Positions 54,705 through 63,836 of a DNA stretch of 64,000 nt are shown piece after piece. This DNA comes from Caryophanales bacterium UBA6380. Lineage in GTDB: Bacteria; Bacillota_I; Bacilli_A; RFN20; CAG-826. The number at the start of each line of letters is the position of its first letter. Position 1 is the first letter of the stretch. The notes under the pieces were generated by a model that ran no database searches, was not told where the DNA came from, and worked only from the letters and a program-made list of their open reading frames with translations. A program made the position numbers and the translations under genes. Location: positions 62,001 to 126,000 of the forward strand of contig DJQS01000008.1 of the NCBI GenBank assembly GCA_002438785.1, written 5' to 3'.

Positions 54705-54925
54705 CTATTCTAAATATTTGTTTAATTCGATAATAAATTCACCTAATGCTAAATTTCTTTTAGACTTTAAGATAGAAGAATTCATTTTTATTATTTGAAA
54801 GAATCTCTCACATATTGAATTACTTGAAGAAATTTTATTTTTGGTATCGATCTTTTATATTCATTCATAAGAGATATCAATAAATCAATATTTATCCTTT
54901 TTAATTAAATATTAAATTCAAGCAA
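54705..54925 (-). pseudogene. Remnant of a broken gene
   Basis: On the minus strand, a 50-codon frame ends at 54705 with CERFFQIIKMNSSILKSKR and ALGEFIIELNKYLE, which reads like a real protein C-terminus. Just upstream, in another frame, INIDLLISLMNEYKR continues the same style before a stop. This looks like a decayed gene with a frameshift near 54850. I cannot name the family. The rest of the 54571-54939 gap holds nothing else recognisable. Confidence 0.4.
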
Positions 54926-54939
54926 ATTAAATAATAATG

Positions 54940-55806
54940 TCAATCAATTCTTAAATCATCTAGTGTTGCAAGAAATAATTCTTTTTTCCATAGACTTAGA
55001 GTATATTTATCAGACACAAAATTTGATACATCTTTTTTTGCTGATTCGTAATCCACTATCTCAAATTTTGTTTTTAGCAACTCTTTGATGTTCTCTAGTG
55101 TCAATTTATTGTTTTGTAAGCTTACTTCAGAGTTTTTTAATTTATTTTCAAGATATGCAAGATTCAAAGTTGTTCCTCTTGCTACATAGAAAAGATAATC
55201 ATAATAATCCCTACCTTTTACGTTGTTTTTATAATTTCTACAGATAATTGCATGGATTTTACCAGCGAATAGAGTAGATTCGTCGAATATCTTTACTTCA
55301 TAAGGAGCTGGGAGAAGTTTGAATTTATTTTCGGTTTTACCGCCATCTGGATTGTCAGTATCAACCTCAAATTTGATCTTAATCTTTTTGTTTGAGATGA
55401 TTTTTTTTGCATCTTCACTTTTCGGAAATAAAAACATCATCAAAGATAAAGTATTGCTTTTGAGGAATGCACTTTGTATATCTGAATCTGATACTTTATT
55501 TCTCTTATCAATGTGAATTTCAATTCCGTAAGAGCTGAATTCCCTTTTTAAAGCAGGGAAATAATCAGAAATTTTGAATTCTGAGTCTTTTTTAAGTAAT
55601 GCAAAATCGAGATCCTCACTGAAACGATTCAATCCATAAAAAATCCTTAGACACGTTCCTCCATAGAATGCTGCCTTCTCGAAAAAACCTCCTCGTGAAA
55701 GTCCAGCTAAGGCAATTTCCTGGATAATTTCCTTTATAGCGTATTCTCTTTCCTCGTTATTTTTTGGATTATACTTTTTAATCATTGTCTCAATCACATT
55801 ATTCAT
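54940..55806 (-). CDS. abiEii: AbiEii/AbiGii-family nucleotidyltransferase toxin
   Basis: A 288-residue protein with the nucleotidyltransferase core of type IV toxins: FYGGTCLRIFYGLNRFSEDLDF carries the GG loop and the catalytic DxD. LFAGKIHAIICR and KGRDYYDYLFY follow. AbiEii toxins transfer nucleotides to target RNA, causing abortive phage infection. The ATG at 55806 is preferred (AAGGA eight bases upstream) over one at 55833. It overlaps the antitoxin gene by 8 bases. Its base composition and codon use are visibly less A/T-rich than the surroundings, suggesting recent acquisition. No truncation was seen. Confidence 0.88.
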   Translation of the reverse strand: MNNVIETMIKKYNPKNNEEREYAIKEIIQEIALAGLSRGGFFEKAAFYGGTCLRIFYGLNRFSEDLDFALLKKDSEFKISDYFPALKREFSSYGIEIHIDKRNKVSDSDIQSAFLKSNTLSLMMFLFPKSEDAKKIISNKKIKIKFEVDTDNPDGGKTENKFKLLPAPYEVKIFDESTLFAGKIHAIICRNYKNNVKGRDYYDYLFYVARGTTLNLAYLENKLKNSEVSLQNNKLTLENIKELLKTKFEIVDYESAKKDVSNFVSDKYTLSLWKKELFLATLDDLRID

Positions 55807-56392
55807 TTTCATATTCCTTTTTGATGAGTTCAATTAACAACTTGAGATTTGTTTTGTTATAGAGTTTAGCGAGTCTTTTCATTAACTTTAAATCACAAGA
55901 GACAAACTCATATTCATCAATTCTTTTATCAACAAATAATAATTCCTTTAGTTCTTTTACATTTTTTATTACTCTCCACTTGCATAAAGAATCACATATC
56001 GCTTTCTCTTTCATTGCAATCTTTACTATATAGTCCTCGCTTTCAAGATAAGTCAATCCTTCTGAAAAGGCTGTGTCTGGTATGTCAGAATATATATATA
56101 TTCCAAAGTAGTTTTTATAAGTTTTATTTTTTCTATTTCCAATAGTAGCTGATGTAATGGATGTGACTTTCTCGGGAATTAACCCATAATATGATAGAGC
56201 CCAGTCAAAACTCAAGTAGGATGGTGATACGATAGTTGAAGCTAATAAACATGGGTCAATGTTCTTGTCAGTCTCATAGATTCCCCTTGTGAGCCTAAAA
56301 ATAATTCCTTTATCGGCATCTCTTTTAATTTTGTCCAATGGATTGGCGTAATCATTATATTTTTCCTTCAACATCGATGTACTAACTATCAT
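55799..56392 (-). CDS. abiEi: AbiEi-type antitoxin/regulator
   Basis: A protein of about 197 residues. The N-terminal winged helix (IKRDADKGIIFRLTRGIYETD) matches AbiEi-family antitoxins, as does SPSYLSFDWALSYYGLIPE and the C-terminal KEKAICDSL domain. In type IV systems AbiEi represses the operon and neutralises AbiEii without a lasting protein contact. The start at 56392 is chosen because AGGAG sits six bases before it; an in-frame upstream ATG at 56440 lacks one. The first gene of the pair, it overlaps abiEii by 8 bases. Confidence 0.86.
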   Translation of the reverse strand: MIVSTSMLKEKYNDYANPLDKIKRDADKGIIFRLTRGIYETDKNIDPCLLASTIVSPSYLSFDWALSYYGLIPEKVTSITSATIGNRKNKTYKNYFGIYIYSDIPDTAFSEGLTYLESEDYIVKIAMKEKAICDSLCKWRVIKNVKELKELLFVDKRIDEYEFVSCDLKLMKRLAKLYNKTNLKLLIELIKKEYENE

Positions 56393-56560
56393 ATTTGCTC
56401 CTATTAATACAATTTTATTGGATTTAGAGGAGCATTTCAATACTTATTACAAAAAAATAAACTAATAATTAATTAATAAAATTGTCTCTTATTGAATTTT
56501 TAGATAATTAATGTCAGCATTTATGAGTATTTTAATTTATCTTTATTATTGGTTATTAAT

Positions 56561-57155
56561 ATGAAAACTATTAAAGCAATTTCGTTGTTAAATTTTACTT
56601 TGCTAGATATTTATGCTATTTTATTTTAGTAATTATTACTTTTGCAAGTATAAATTTAGAAGAATCTAATAAAACCACATTAATAATTCAATATATGCTT
56701 ATAGGTTGCTTAGTTATTGTTAGTATTATTTTAATTCTTAGGTTTATTAATTTGATTCTTTATATTAAACAAAAAGAAGAAATTGTTAATCAATCAACTA
56801 TTTCAATGACTTTAAGAATCAAATTAGGATTAATACCATTTTTTATTATTAATTTTGTATTCTCTGGAATTTTATGGATAGGAACATTTAATATCTTTTT
56901 AATTTTTATAGCCCCGCTTATTTATGTTATATCATTAATTACAACTTATTTGTTCTTATTAATTGAAGGAACACCAAATATTATCTTTCTTATTGATAAA
57001 TTTTTTAAAACTAAAAAATTCATTTATTTAATATGTGCAATTTCTCATTTTATATATTTTTTGATATCATTGGGGCATTAATTATTTTTGAATACCTGAG
57101 TTCTAGAAAAATTGAATTAAAAAAGATACTTAAAGGTTATATAGTAAAAGAATAA
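56561..57155 (+). pseudogene. Broken multi-pass membrane protein gene (two frameshifts)
   Basis: Three reading frames join into one membrane protein. MKTIKAISLLNFTLLDIYAIL starts at 56561. The frame then shifts by one base near a T run (about 56625) into IITFASINLEESNKTT and about 120 mostly hydrophobic residues. It shifts again at GGGG (57072-57075) into ALIIFEYLSSRKIELKKIL, ending at 57155. Each break is explained by loss of one base in a homopolymer run. The middle piece (56695-57081) alone has an ATG. Four to five hydrophobic helices are seen; the family was not recognised. Confidence 0.6.
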
Positions 57156-57202
57156 GGATATAAGTGATATTTAATTTTGATGTTATTTTTATCTAACATA
57201 TA

Positions 57203-58390
57203 TCATTTATATTTTTTACGAAAATCATTTGGTGTAATATTAAATTTATTTTTAAATTTATTGTTAAAATATGATTGACTAGAATAATTTAAAAATAAAC
57301 TGATATTGACGATTGATTCATCACTATATTTTAAAAGTAATTTTGCTTCATTTAATTTTTCATCATTTAGATACTCGTTTAATGTTTTACCAACTTGTTT
57401 TTTAAAATCATTCGATAATTTTGTTTTCGAAACATTAACATAACTAACGATTTCCATAACCTCCTTAATTTTATAAAGATTGTTTTTGATGTAATAAATA
57501 GCATTTTTAACATCATTTGAATATTTAAGGATTTTTTTTGAGTCACCAATTCTTGAAGTAAAATCTAATAAAGCATTTAATTGTAAGTCTTTAACTTGTT
57601 TGATATTTATACATCTTTCACATTCAATTGAATATAGATCTATTAAATTATATGATTCTTCAATATCCATTCCGCCATCAATAGCGGAAGTTTTACCAAC
57701 TAAAGCAATCATTGCAAGAAGGATATTTTTTGCTTGTCGTAATTCATTATTACCGACCTTTCCTTCATTAAATTTTTGTTTTTTTATAACTTTATTAAAA
57801 AAATCATTAAGTTTGATTGAATCACCATTTTTTATATATTCTAACATTATTTTTTCAAAATAATATGTCCCATGGTAGTTATTATTATCTTTGATGTGAT
57901 TATTAACCTTATTATATTCTACAAATTTTGAAAAATTTTGATTTAATAAATAATAATTTTTTATATCTATTTTATTTTTATTTAATGAAAATTCTAAAAA
58001 CGATAATAAATTAAAAAAATGATTATAAGTATAATTTGGGAGAGCATAGAAAAATTCTTTTAATTGTATAAACTCTTCATTACTTAAATTTAATTCACGC
58101 GCGATAATTTTTATAGAATTATCGCTTTTCTTTTGCGCTCTAGCTGGTCCAATAACTAAATAATAATCGCAAACTTTAATAAGTCCAAAAATACCATATT
58201 TTTGAGAATTATATATGTATGGATAAAATGGGGAATCTAAATTGATATTTTGTCTTATAAAATCACCCCAATTTTTAATTGGACAAAAAGAATGTATATT
58301 ACTTTTATTATTATAAAAAATAGCAATAGGTAAATAATGTGATGAATAAAATTGTTCACAAAAATAAATTAAATAATTTAAATTATCCAT
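57203..58390 (-). CDS. AraC-family transcriptional regulator
   Basis: A 395-residue regulator with a C-terminal AraC double helix-turn-helix: VSKTKLSNDFKKQVGKTLNEYL, then LNEAKLLLKYSDESIVNISLFL, ending in SYFNNKFKNKFNITPNDFRKKYK, the conserved family tail. The N-terminal 280 residues form a helical sensing region without a recognisable ligand motif. It is divergent from the glycoside-hydrolase operon, and its start codon directly abuts a pair of 20-bp direct repeats (58391-58430), so it very probably controls that operon and itself. No Shine-Dalgarno is seen. Confidence 0.9.
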   Translation of the reverse strand: MDNLNYLIYFCEQFYSSHYLPIAIFYNNKSNIHSFCPIKNWGDFIRQNINLDSPFYPYIYNSQKYGIFGLIKVCDYYLVIGPARAQKKSDNSIKIIARELNLSNEEFIQLKEFFYALPNYTYNHFFNLLSFLEFSLNKNKIDIKNYYLLNQNFSKFVEYNKVNNHIKDNNNYHGTYYFEKIMLEYIKNGDSIKLNDFFNKVIKKQKFNEGKVGNNELRQAKNILLAMIALVGKTSAIDGGMDIEESYNLIDLYSIECERCINIKQVKDLQLNALLDFTSRIGDSKKILKYSNDVKNAIYYIKNNLYKIKEVMEIVSYVNVSKTKLSNDFKKQVGKTLNEYLNDEKLNEAKLLLKYSDESIVNISLFLNYSSQSYFNNKFKNKFNITPNDFRKKYK

Positions 58391-58430
58391 TTGTATAAAA
58401 TTACAATAATTTGAACAAAATTACAATATT
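58391..58430. promoter_or_regulatory. Tandem 20-bp direct repeats, probable AraC-type operator
   Basis: Two adjacent 20-base units, each TTG-x-A-x-AAAATTACAAT plus three bases, match at 17 of 20 positions. A period of two helical turns is classic for AraC half-sites. The pair lies between the divergent AraC gene and the GH2 gene. Confidence 0.7.
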
Positions 58431-58470
58431 TAAATAAAAAAATATTTGATAATAAGTTGATGATAATTTT

Positions 58471-60816
58471 ATGAAAAATGATTTTTTAAAGGACTGGGAG
58501 CTGATATTTGAAGATAAAACTTCCATAAAAGTTGATCTTCCTTATGATGCTTTAATTCACGAAAGGCGTTATAAAGAATGTGCTAGTGGAGAAGCAGGGG
58601 CTTTTTTTCAAGGAAAAAAATATATTTTTAAAAAGGTGCTTAATATTCATAAAGAAAATTATAGTTATTTTTCTTTATTATTTGAAGGTGTCTATCGTAA
58701 TGCGAGAGTAATTTTTAATGATGTGGAACTAGGAATAAATAAATATGGATTCAGCGAATTTAGTTTTGATATATCTAATTTAATAAATGAAGGAATTAAT
58801 AAACTTGAAGTCTATGTTGATAATTCTTTAGTTCCTTCAGCAAGATTTTATACAGGTGCAGGTATTTATCGACCAGTTAGATTAATAATTAAAAGAAAAA
58901 AAGAGATTAATTCAATTAAAATAAAAACTTTGGATTATAAAGAAAGAAAAATCGAAGTACTAGTAGATTCTATATTAAAGCCAACAATTAAAATATATGA
59001 CAAAGATGATTGTATATATAACGGTAATGAACAAATTATTACTTTAAGAGATGCTAATTTGTGGAGTGATGAAACCCCTTATTTATATAAACTTATCGTT
59101 GAAACCCTTAATGACAAAGAAGAAATTATTTTTGGTATTAGAGAAATTTCTTTTATCAAGGGAAAAGGATTATTTGTCAATGGAAAAGAAACAAAATTAA
59201 AAGGAGTATGCCTTCATTCTGATAATGGTATTGTTGGGATGGCCTCTTATAAAGAAATTGAATATCAAAGAATTAAATTGTTAAAAGATGCAGGCTTTAA
59301 TGCTATTAGAAGTGCTCATAATCCTTGTTCTAGATATATATTAGAAGCTTGTGATTTTTTTGGAGTTTATATTATTGACGAATTATACGATGGATGGTAT
59401 ATACCTAAAAATTATCATGATCATAGTCGTGATTTTTCAAGTTTAGAATATAAAAAAGATATTAAGAGCATGATAAATAAAGATTTTAATCATCCATCAG
59501 TAATTATTTATTCTTTAGGCAATGAAGTTAGTGAAATTAATACTCAAAAAGGTATGAATACATTAATTGATATGACAAATTATCTAAGAAAAGAAGATGA
59601 CACTAGAAAAATAACATGTGGAATAAATTTATTAATTTGTGTATATGATAAATTAGGTTTAGGTATTTATAAGGATAATGAAAAATACAATAAAGTTCCA
59701 TTAAAAGAAAATAAGAAAACAAAAGAGAAAAAAGTTGGTTCTAATTTTTTTAATTATTGGACACAAAAACTAGGAAAGCTCATCTTTTTTATTAATAAAA
59801 CTAAATTAGCTGATAAGGTGGAAAATAATATTAGTGATGTTATTGATATAGTTGGATTAAATTATGGTTCTGCTAGATATGATATCGACAATAAATATCA
59901 TAAAGATCGTTTGTTGATTGGCAGTGAAACATTTATAAATGATGCCCCTTTTAACTATAAAAAAATGGATGAAATCAATAATTTAATTGGTGACTTTATT
60001 TGGGTTGGTTTTGATTTTTTAGGTGAAGCAGGGTTTGGTGATTGGACTTATTATTCTTATAAGGGGTTACCTTTAACATATGGTTCAGGTTTATTTGATT
60101 TGATAAATAATAAAACAATTTTATTAAATTTTATGGAAATGATTTTAAATGATAAAAATGATAAACCTATAATTGGTATAAGGCCTATTAATCATTATAA
60201 TGAAACCCCTAAAATATCAGCTTGGAAAATGACTAATGCAATATCAAATTATAATTTTCATAATTATGTTAATAAAAAGATGGTAGTGGAAGTATATTCT
60301 AAATATCCTTTTATTAAACTCTATCAAAATGATAAATTACTTGGTATAAAAAAAGTTAAAAATAATAGAGTGATTTTTAAACAAAAATATAAATTAGGTT
60401 ATCTTAAAGCAATTGCTTTAAATGAAGATAAAGAAGAAATATGTTATTCAATAATTTCATCTAGCGATAATAAACCGCATTTAAATATTCGATTATCAAA
60501 AGAAGTTTTAACTTTAGATTGTGAAGATATAATTTTTGCAAATGTTGATGTCTTAAATGATAAAAATGAGCTTTTGCCATGTTATGAAGAAGAATGTGAA
60601 ATTATTACTTCAAGTAATTTAAATTTAATTGCATTAGGGAGCGCATTATCAAATAATCCAGAAGATTATATTCATAATAAACATAAATTTTATCGAGGAA
60701 GTATTGCATTTGTTATTAAGGGCAAAAATATTGGTCAAGGTGTCATTAGAATTATATCAAAATATGTTAATGAAAAAATCATATATATTAATATAAAGGA
60801 GAAAAATTATGAATGA
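58471..60816 (+). CDS. Glycoside hydrolase family 2 (beta-galactosidase/glucuronidase type)
   Basis: A 781-residue GH2 enzyme. The N-terminal jelly-roll sugar-binding domain (about 1-140) and Ig-like domain are followed by the catalytic TIM barrel. It contains FNAIRSAHNPCSRYILEACDFFGVYIIDE, the acid/base E352 in SLGNEVSE and the nucleophile E486 in IGSETF. C-terminal beta domains complete the protein. It lacks a signal peptide, so it acts in the cytoplasm on imported glycosides. The exact sugar (galactoside, glucuronide or other) is not readable. No Shine-Dalgarno is seen before the ATG. It overlaps the GH1 gene by 8 bases. Confidence 0.92.
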   Translation: MKNDFLKDWELIFEDKTSIKVDLPYDALIHERRYKECASGEAGAFFQGKKYIFKKVLNIHKENYSYFSLLFEGVYRNARVIFNDVELGINKYGFSEFSFDISNLINEGINKLEVYVDNSLVPSARFYTGAGIYRPVRLIIKRKKEINSIKIKTLDYKERKIEVLVDSILKPTIKIYDKDDCIYNGNEQIITLRDANLWSDETPYLYKLIVETLNDKEEIIFGIREISFIKGKGLFVNGKETKLKGVCLHSDNGIVGMASYKEIEYQRIKLLKDAGFNAIRSAHNPCSRYILEACDFFGVYIIDELYDGWYIPKNYHDHSRDFSSLEYKKDIKSMINKDFNHPSVIIYSLGNEVSEINTQKGMNTLIDMTNYLRKEDDTRKITCGINLLICVYDKLGLGIYKDNEKYNKVPLKENKKTKEKKVGSNFFNYWTQKLGKLIFFINKTKLADKVENNISDVIDIVGLNYGSARYDIDNKYHKDRLLIGSETFINDAPFNYKKMDEINNLIGDFIWVGFDFLGEAGFGDWTYYSYKGLPLTYGSGLFDLINNKTILLNFMEMILNDKNDKPIIGIRPINHYNETPKISAWKMTNAISNYNFHNYVNKKMVVEVYSKYPFIKLYQNDKLLGIKKVKNNRVIFKQKYKLGYLKAIALNEDKEEICYSIISSSDNKPHLNIRLSKEVLTLDCEDIIFANVDVLNDKNELLPCYEEECEIITSSNLNLIALGSALSNNPEDYIHNKHKFYRGSIAFVIKGKNIGQGVIRIISKYVNEKIIYINIKEKNYE

Positions 60817-62122
60817 GTTTCCAAAAGATTTTCTTTGGGGAGTGTCTACTAGTTCTGCTCAAATTGAAGGTGCCTATCTAGAAGATGGACGATCGATGAG
60901 CATTTGGGATGATATTCCAAAAGGAAAAATTAAAAATGATAGTGATTCTCATATTGCTTGTGATCATTATCATAAGTTTAAAGAAGATATTGAAATTATG
61001 AAAAAAATAGGTGTTAAATCCTATCGATTTTCTTTATCATGGTCAAGAATCATACCTGAGGAAGGTAAAATTAATGAAAAAGGAATCGCGTTTTATAATT
61101 CTTTGATTGATGAATTGATTAAAAATAATATAGAACCAATTGTCACTCTTTATCACTGGGACTTACCACTATGGATTGAGAAAAATTATAATGGGTGGCT
61201 TAATAAAAAAATCGTATCCCTTTTTGAAGAATATACTAAGGTTGTTATAACATATTTTTCAGATAGGGTAAAATATTGGTTAACATTTAATGAACCACAA
61301 TGTTTTTTACTTAATGGATATATAACATCAGCTCATGCTCCATTTAAAAGAGTAATTTTTAGATTTTCAAGAATAATTAAAAATTTTTTATTAGCAAATA
61401 AGGTTAGCGTTGATACTATTAGAAAATATGCAAAAAAACCTCCTATGATAAGTCTTTCTTTTGGATCAGGTGCATATATTCCTAAAGTTGAAAATGATAA
61501 AAAAAGTATAGAAGAAGCTCGATATAAAAGTTTTTATAAAGGAATGGGAACTATTAATAATCGATTATTTTTTGACCCTATAATATTAGGTAAAGGTGTT
61601 CATTCTTATTTAATCTATCGAGTTAGTAATAAATTTGCTAAAAAAATAAAAGTAAATTTAGATTTTTTAGCAATTAATAATTATGAAGCTTTCAATTATT
61701 CACCATTTGGGAATGGTAAAATTAATAAAACCAATTTAAAAACAAATTCATTAGGTTGGGTTATAGATGGAAGAACTTTATATTACACATCAAAATTTAT
61801 TTATGAAAGGTATAAATTACCTATTATGATTACTGAAAATGGGATGTGTGATAATGATGTTATTATAAATAATAAAGTAAATGATGTTAAAAGAATTAAA
61901 TTTATTGATGAATATTTATTTAACGTTAAAAAAGCTATAAATGATGGAATCAATATTATCGGATATCATTACTGGTCATTATTAGATAATTTTGAATGGG
62001 CAGAAGGATATCTACCACGCTTTGGATTAGTTTATGTTGATTATAAAACATTAAATAGAACTATGAAAGAATCGGCTTATCATTATAGTGAAATTATAAA
62101 AAATAATGGAAAGGATTTATAA
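60809..62122 (+). CDS. Glycoside hydrolase family 1 beta-glucosidase
   Basis: A full-length 437-residue GH1 enzyme: FPKDFLWGVSTSSAQIEGA start, acid/base E162 in TFNEPQ, nucleophile E343 in ITENGM, and the C-terminal LLDNFEWAEGYLPRFGLVYVDY. In that last motif, Glu after FEWA marks enzymes acting on unphosphorylated beta-glycosides (6-phospho enzymes have Ser there), which fits import by the downstream symporter rather than by a PTS. GGAG precedes the ATG. It is cytoplasmic. Confidence 0.93.
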   Translation: MNEFPKDFLWGVSTSSAQIEGAYLEDGRSMSIWDDIPKGKIKNDSDSHIACDHYHKFKEDIEIMKKIGVKSYRFSLSWSRIIPEEGKINEKGIAFYNSLIDELIKNNIEPIVTLYHWDLPLWIEKNYNGWLNKKIVSLFEEYTKVVITYFSDRVKYWLTFNEPQCFLLNGYITSAHAPFKRVIFRFSRIIKNFLLANKVSVDTIRKYAKKPPMISLSFGSGAYIPKVENDKKSIEEARYKSFYKGMGTINNRLFFDPIILGKGVHSYLIYRVSNKFAKKIKVNLDFLAINNYEAFNYSPFGNGKINKTNLKTNSLGWVIDGRTLYYTSKFIYERYKLPIMITENGMCDNDVIINNKVNDVKRIKFIDEYLFNVKKAINDGINIIGYHYWSLLDNFEWAEGYLPRFGLVYVDYKTLNRTMKESAYHYSEIIKNNGKDL

Positions 62123-62124
62123 TT

Positions 62125-63831
62125 ATGAAAATAAGAGAAAAAAAGAATTTTTTTGATTTAAAATTTTTCGATAGCAAGATTAAGACTAGAACTATATCTA
62201 AAAAAGAAAAAATATTAGGACATTTAATCGGTCCTTTAGGCTTGATTTTTCTAATTAATACAATTGCAGCGCTAGTTGAAAAATTTTTTACGCAACAAAC
62301 TGGTTTAATGTATGGAGTAAATAATATTGAAAGCATTAAAAACATGGGAAATGTTTATGAAATAGTTATGACATCAGTTAGAATTGGTGCAGTATTAACT
62401 GGCTTATTAATGTCATTTATTATTTCTAAATCTAGTTCAAAATATGGTAGATTTCGTCCATTATATTTAATCTTTTGTTTCATTTCATTAATTTGTGGTT
62501 TTTTAATATTTTTATTTCCAGGAAAAACTTTAGGGGAAGCATACTGGTATTATTTCTTTACAATATTTATTGTTTATCACACTATTGCAGTAACCTATTT
62601 TAATCTATTTAAAGACAATATTGTTTCTGTTTCAACAAGATCATCAAAAGAAAAATATCAATTGAGCTTTATTAGAAAAGTTAGTTGGACAATTATTTCA
62701 GGTATAATTATTGGTTTATTAGTAAATAATGTAGTTATTCCATTTTGGCTTGAAAAAGACATTTATGGATATGCTATTTTAATGATTGTTCTATCAATAA
62801 TTGCTATACCATTAATTTATATGGAATTTTATTATACGAAAGAGAGAATAATTGAGGATGATGTTCTTGAAGAAGGTGAAAAAAATGTTAATAAAATTCC
62901 GTTAAAAACACAACTTAAAGCATTATTTACAAATAAATACTTTGTAATATTAACAGTTATTTTTACTTTAATTGGAATTTGCGATTATTATAAGGGAAGT
63001 AATGTGCAATATTTTTATGTAAAATTTTTATTAGATGGTGAAAATAAACCTTTAATGTATACATTATATATGATAGCTGTTGGATCTCCTGTTGGTATTG
63101 GCGCGATTATAATTTATCCTTTAGCCAAGAAATTTGGTATTAAAAATGTCACTATATGCGGATATGTTTGTGTTTTAATAGGTTCTATTTTTGGTTGGAT
63201 ATTTTCTTCAAATATTTATGTAGCGATTATTGGAGGTTTTTTACGTAATTTAGGTACAATACCAAATTCATATGTGTTTATAACATTGCTATATTATGCT
63301 TATGATAGTATTGAGGCTAAAACTGGTTATAGACTTGAAGGACTAATGGGAGCAGGTATAGTTTATGCTATTCAAAATCTCATTTATGCACCATTTGCTG
63401 GAGGATATGAGTCTGGCTTATTAAAACTTGGATTTGTAGATGCTGAAGGAGTTAAGCCAACAAATGAAATTATAAACTTTATTGTTTTTAGTTTTTACGC
63501 TTTAGACATTATATTAGCAATTGTTGCAATTGTTTTATTACCATTTGTTGATGTTGAAAAGAAAATGAGCACCATAAATGATGAAATTATAACTAGAAAG
63601 AAAGCATTATGTTTAGAAAATGGAAAAGAATGGGTTGATCCTCAGATATTACAACAACAAGAGGAAGAAAAGTACGAAAAAGAACAGGAGGAAAATCGAA
63701 TTTTAGACTTAAAAGAATATTGTGCTAAAAAAGGATTAGATTTTGATATTGAAAATCAAAAATATTTAAATAAAGTAAAAGCAAAAGAAGAAAAAAGACT
63801 TGCTAAAGAAAAAAAGAAAAATAAAAAGTAA
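62125..63831 (+). CDS. GPH/MFS-type glycoside symporter
   Basis: A 568-residue transporter with about twelve membrane helices, of the glycoside-pentoside-hexuronide:cation symporter type. SSSKYGRFRPLYLIF is the family's cytoplasmic loop motif after helix 2-3. A second-half loop, LAKKFGIKNVTICGYV, mirrors it. The N-terminal 30 residues are basic, and the last 85 residues form a highly charged Lys/Glu-rich coiled tail (KYEKEQEENRILDLKEYCAKK), longer than usual and probably regulatory. AAGGA precedes the ATG, two bases after the GH1 stop. It likely imports the substrate of the adjacent glycosidases. Confidence 0.88.
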   Translation: MKIREKKNFFDLKFFDSKIKTRTISKKEKILGHLIGPLGLIFLINTIAALVEKFFTQQTGLMYGVNNIESIKNMGNVYEIVMTSVRIGAVLTGLLMSFIISKSSSKYGRFRPLYLIFCFISLICGFLIFLFPGKTLGEAYWYYFFTIFIVYHTIAVTYFNLFKDNIVSVSTRSSKEKYQLSFIRKVSWTIISGIIIGLLVNNVVIPFWLEKDIYGYAILMIVLSIIAIPLIYMEFYYTKERIIEDDVLEEGEKNVNKIPLKTQLKALFTNKYFVILTVIFTLIGICDYYKGSNVQYFYVKFLLDGENKPLMYTLYMIAVGSPVGIGAIIIYPLAKKFGIKNVTICGYVCVLIGSIFGWIFSSNIYVAIIGGFLRNLGTIPNSYVFITLLYYAYDSIEAKTGYRLEGLMGAGIVYAIQNLIYAPFAGGYESGLLKLGFVDAEGVKPTNEIINFIVFSFYALDIILAIVAIVLLPFVDVEKKMSTINDEIITRKKALCLENGKEWVDPQILQQQEEEKYEKEQEENRILDLKEYCAKKGLDFDIENQKYLNKVKAKEEKRLAKEKKKNKK

Positions 63832-63836
63832 TTCAT

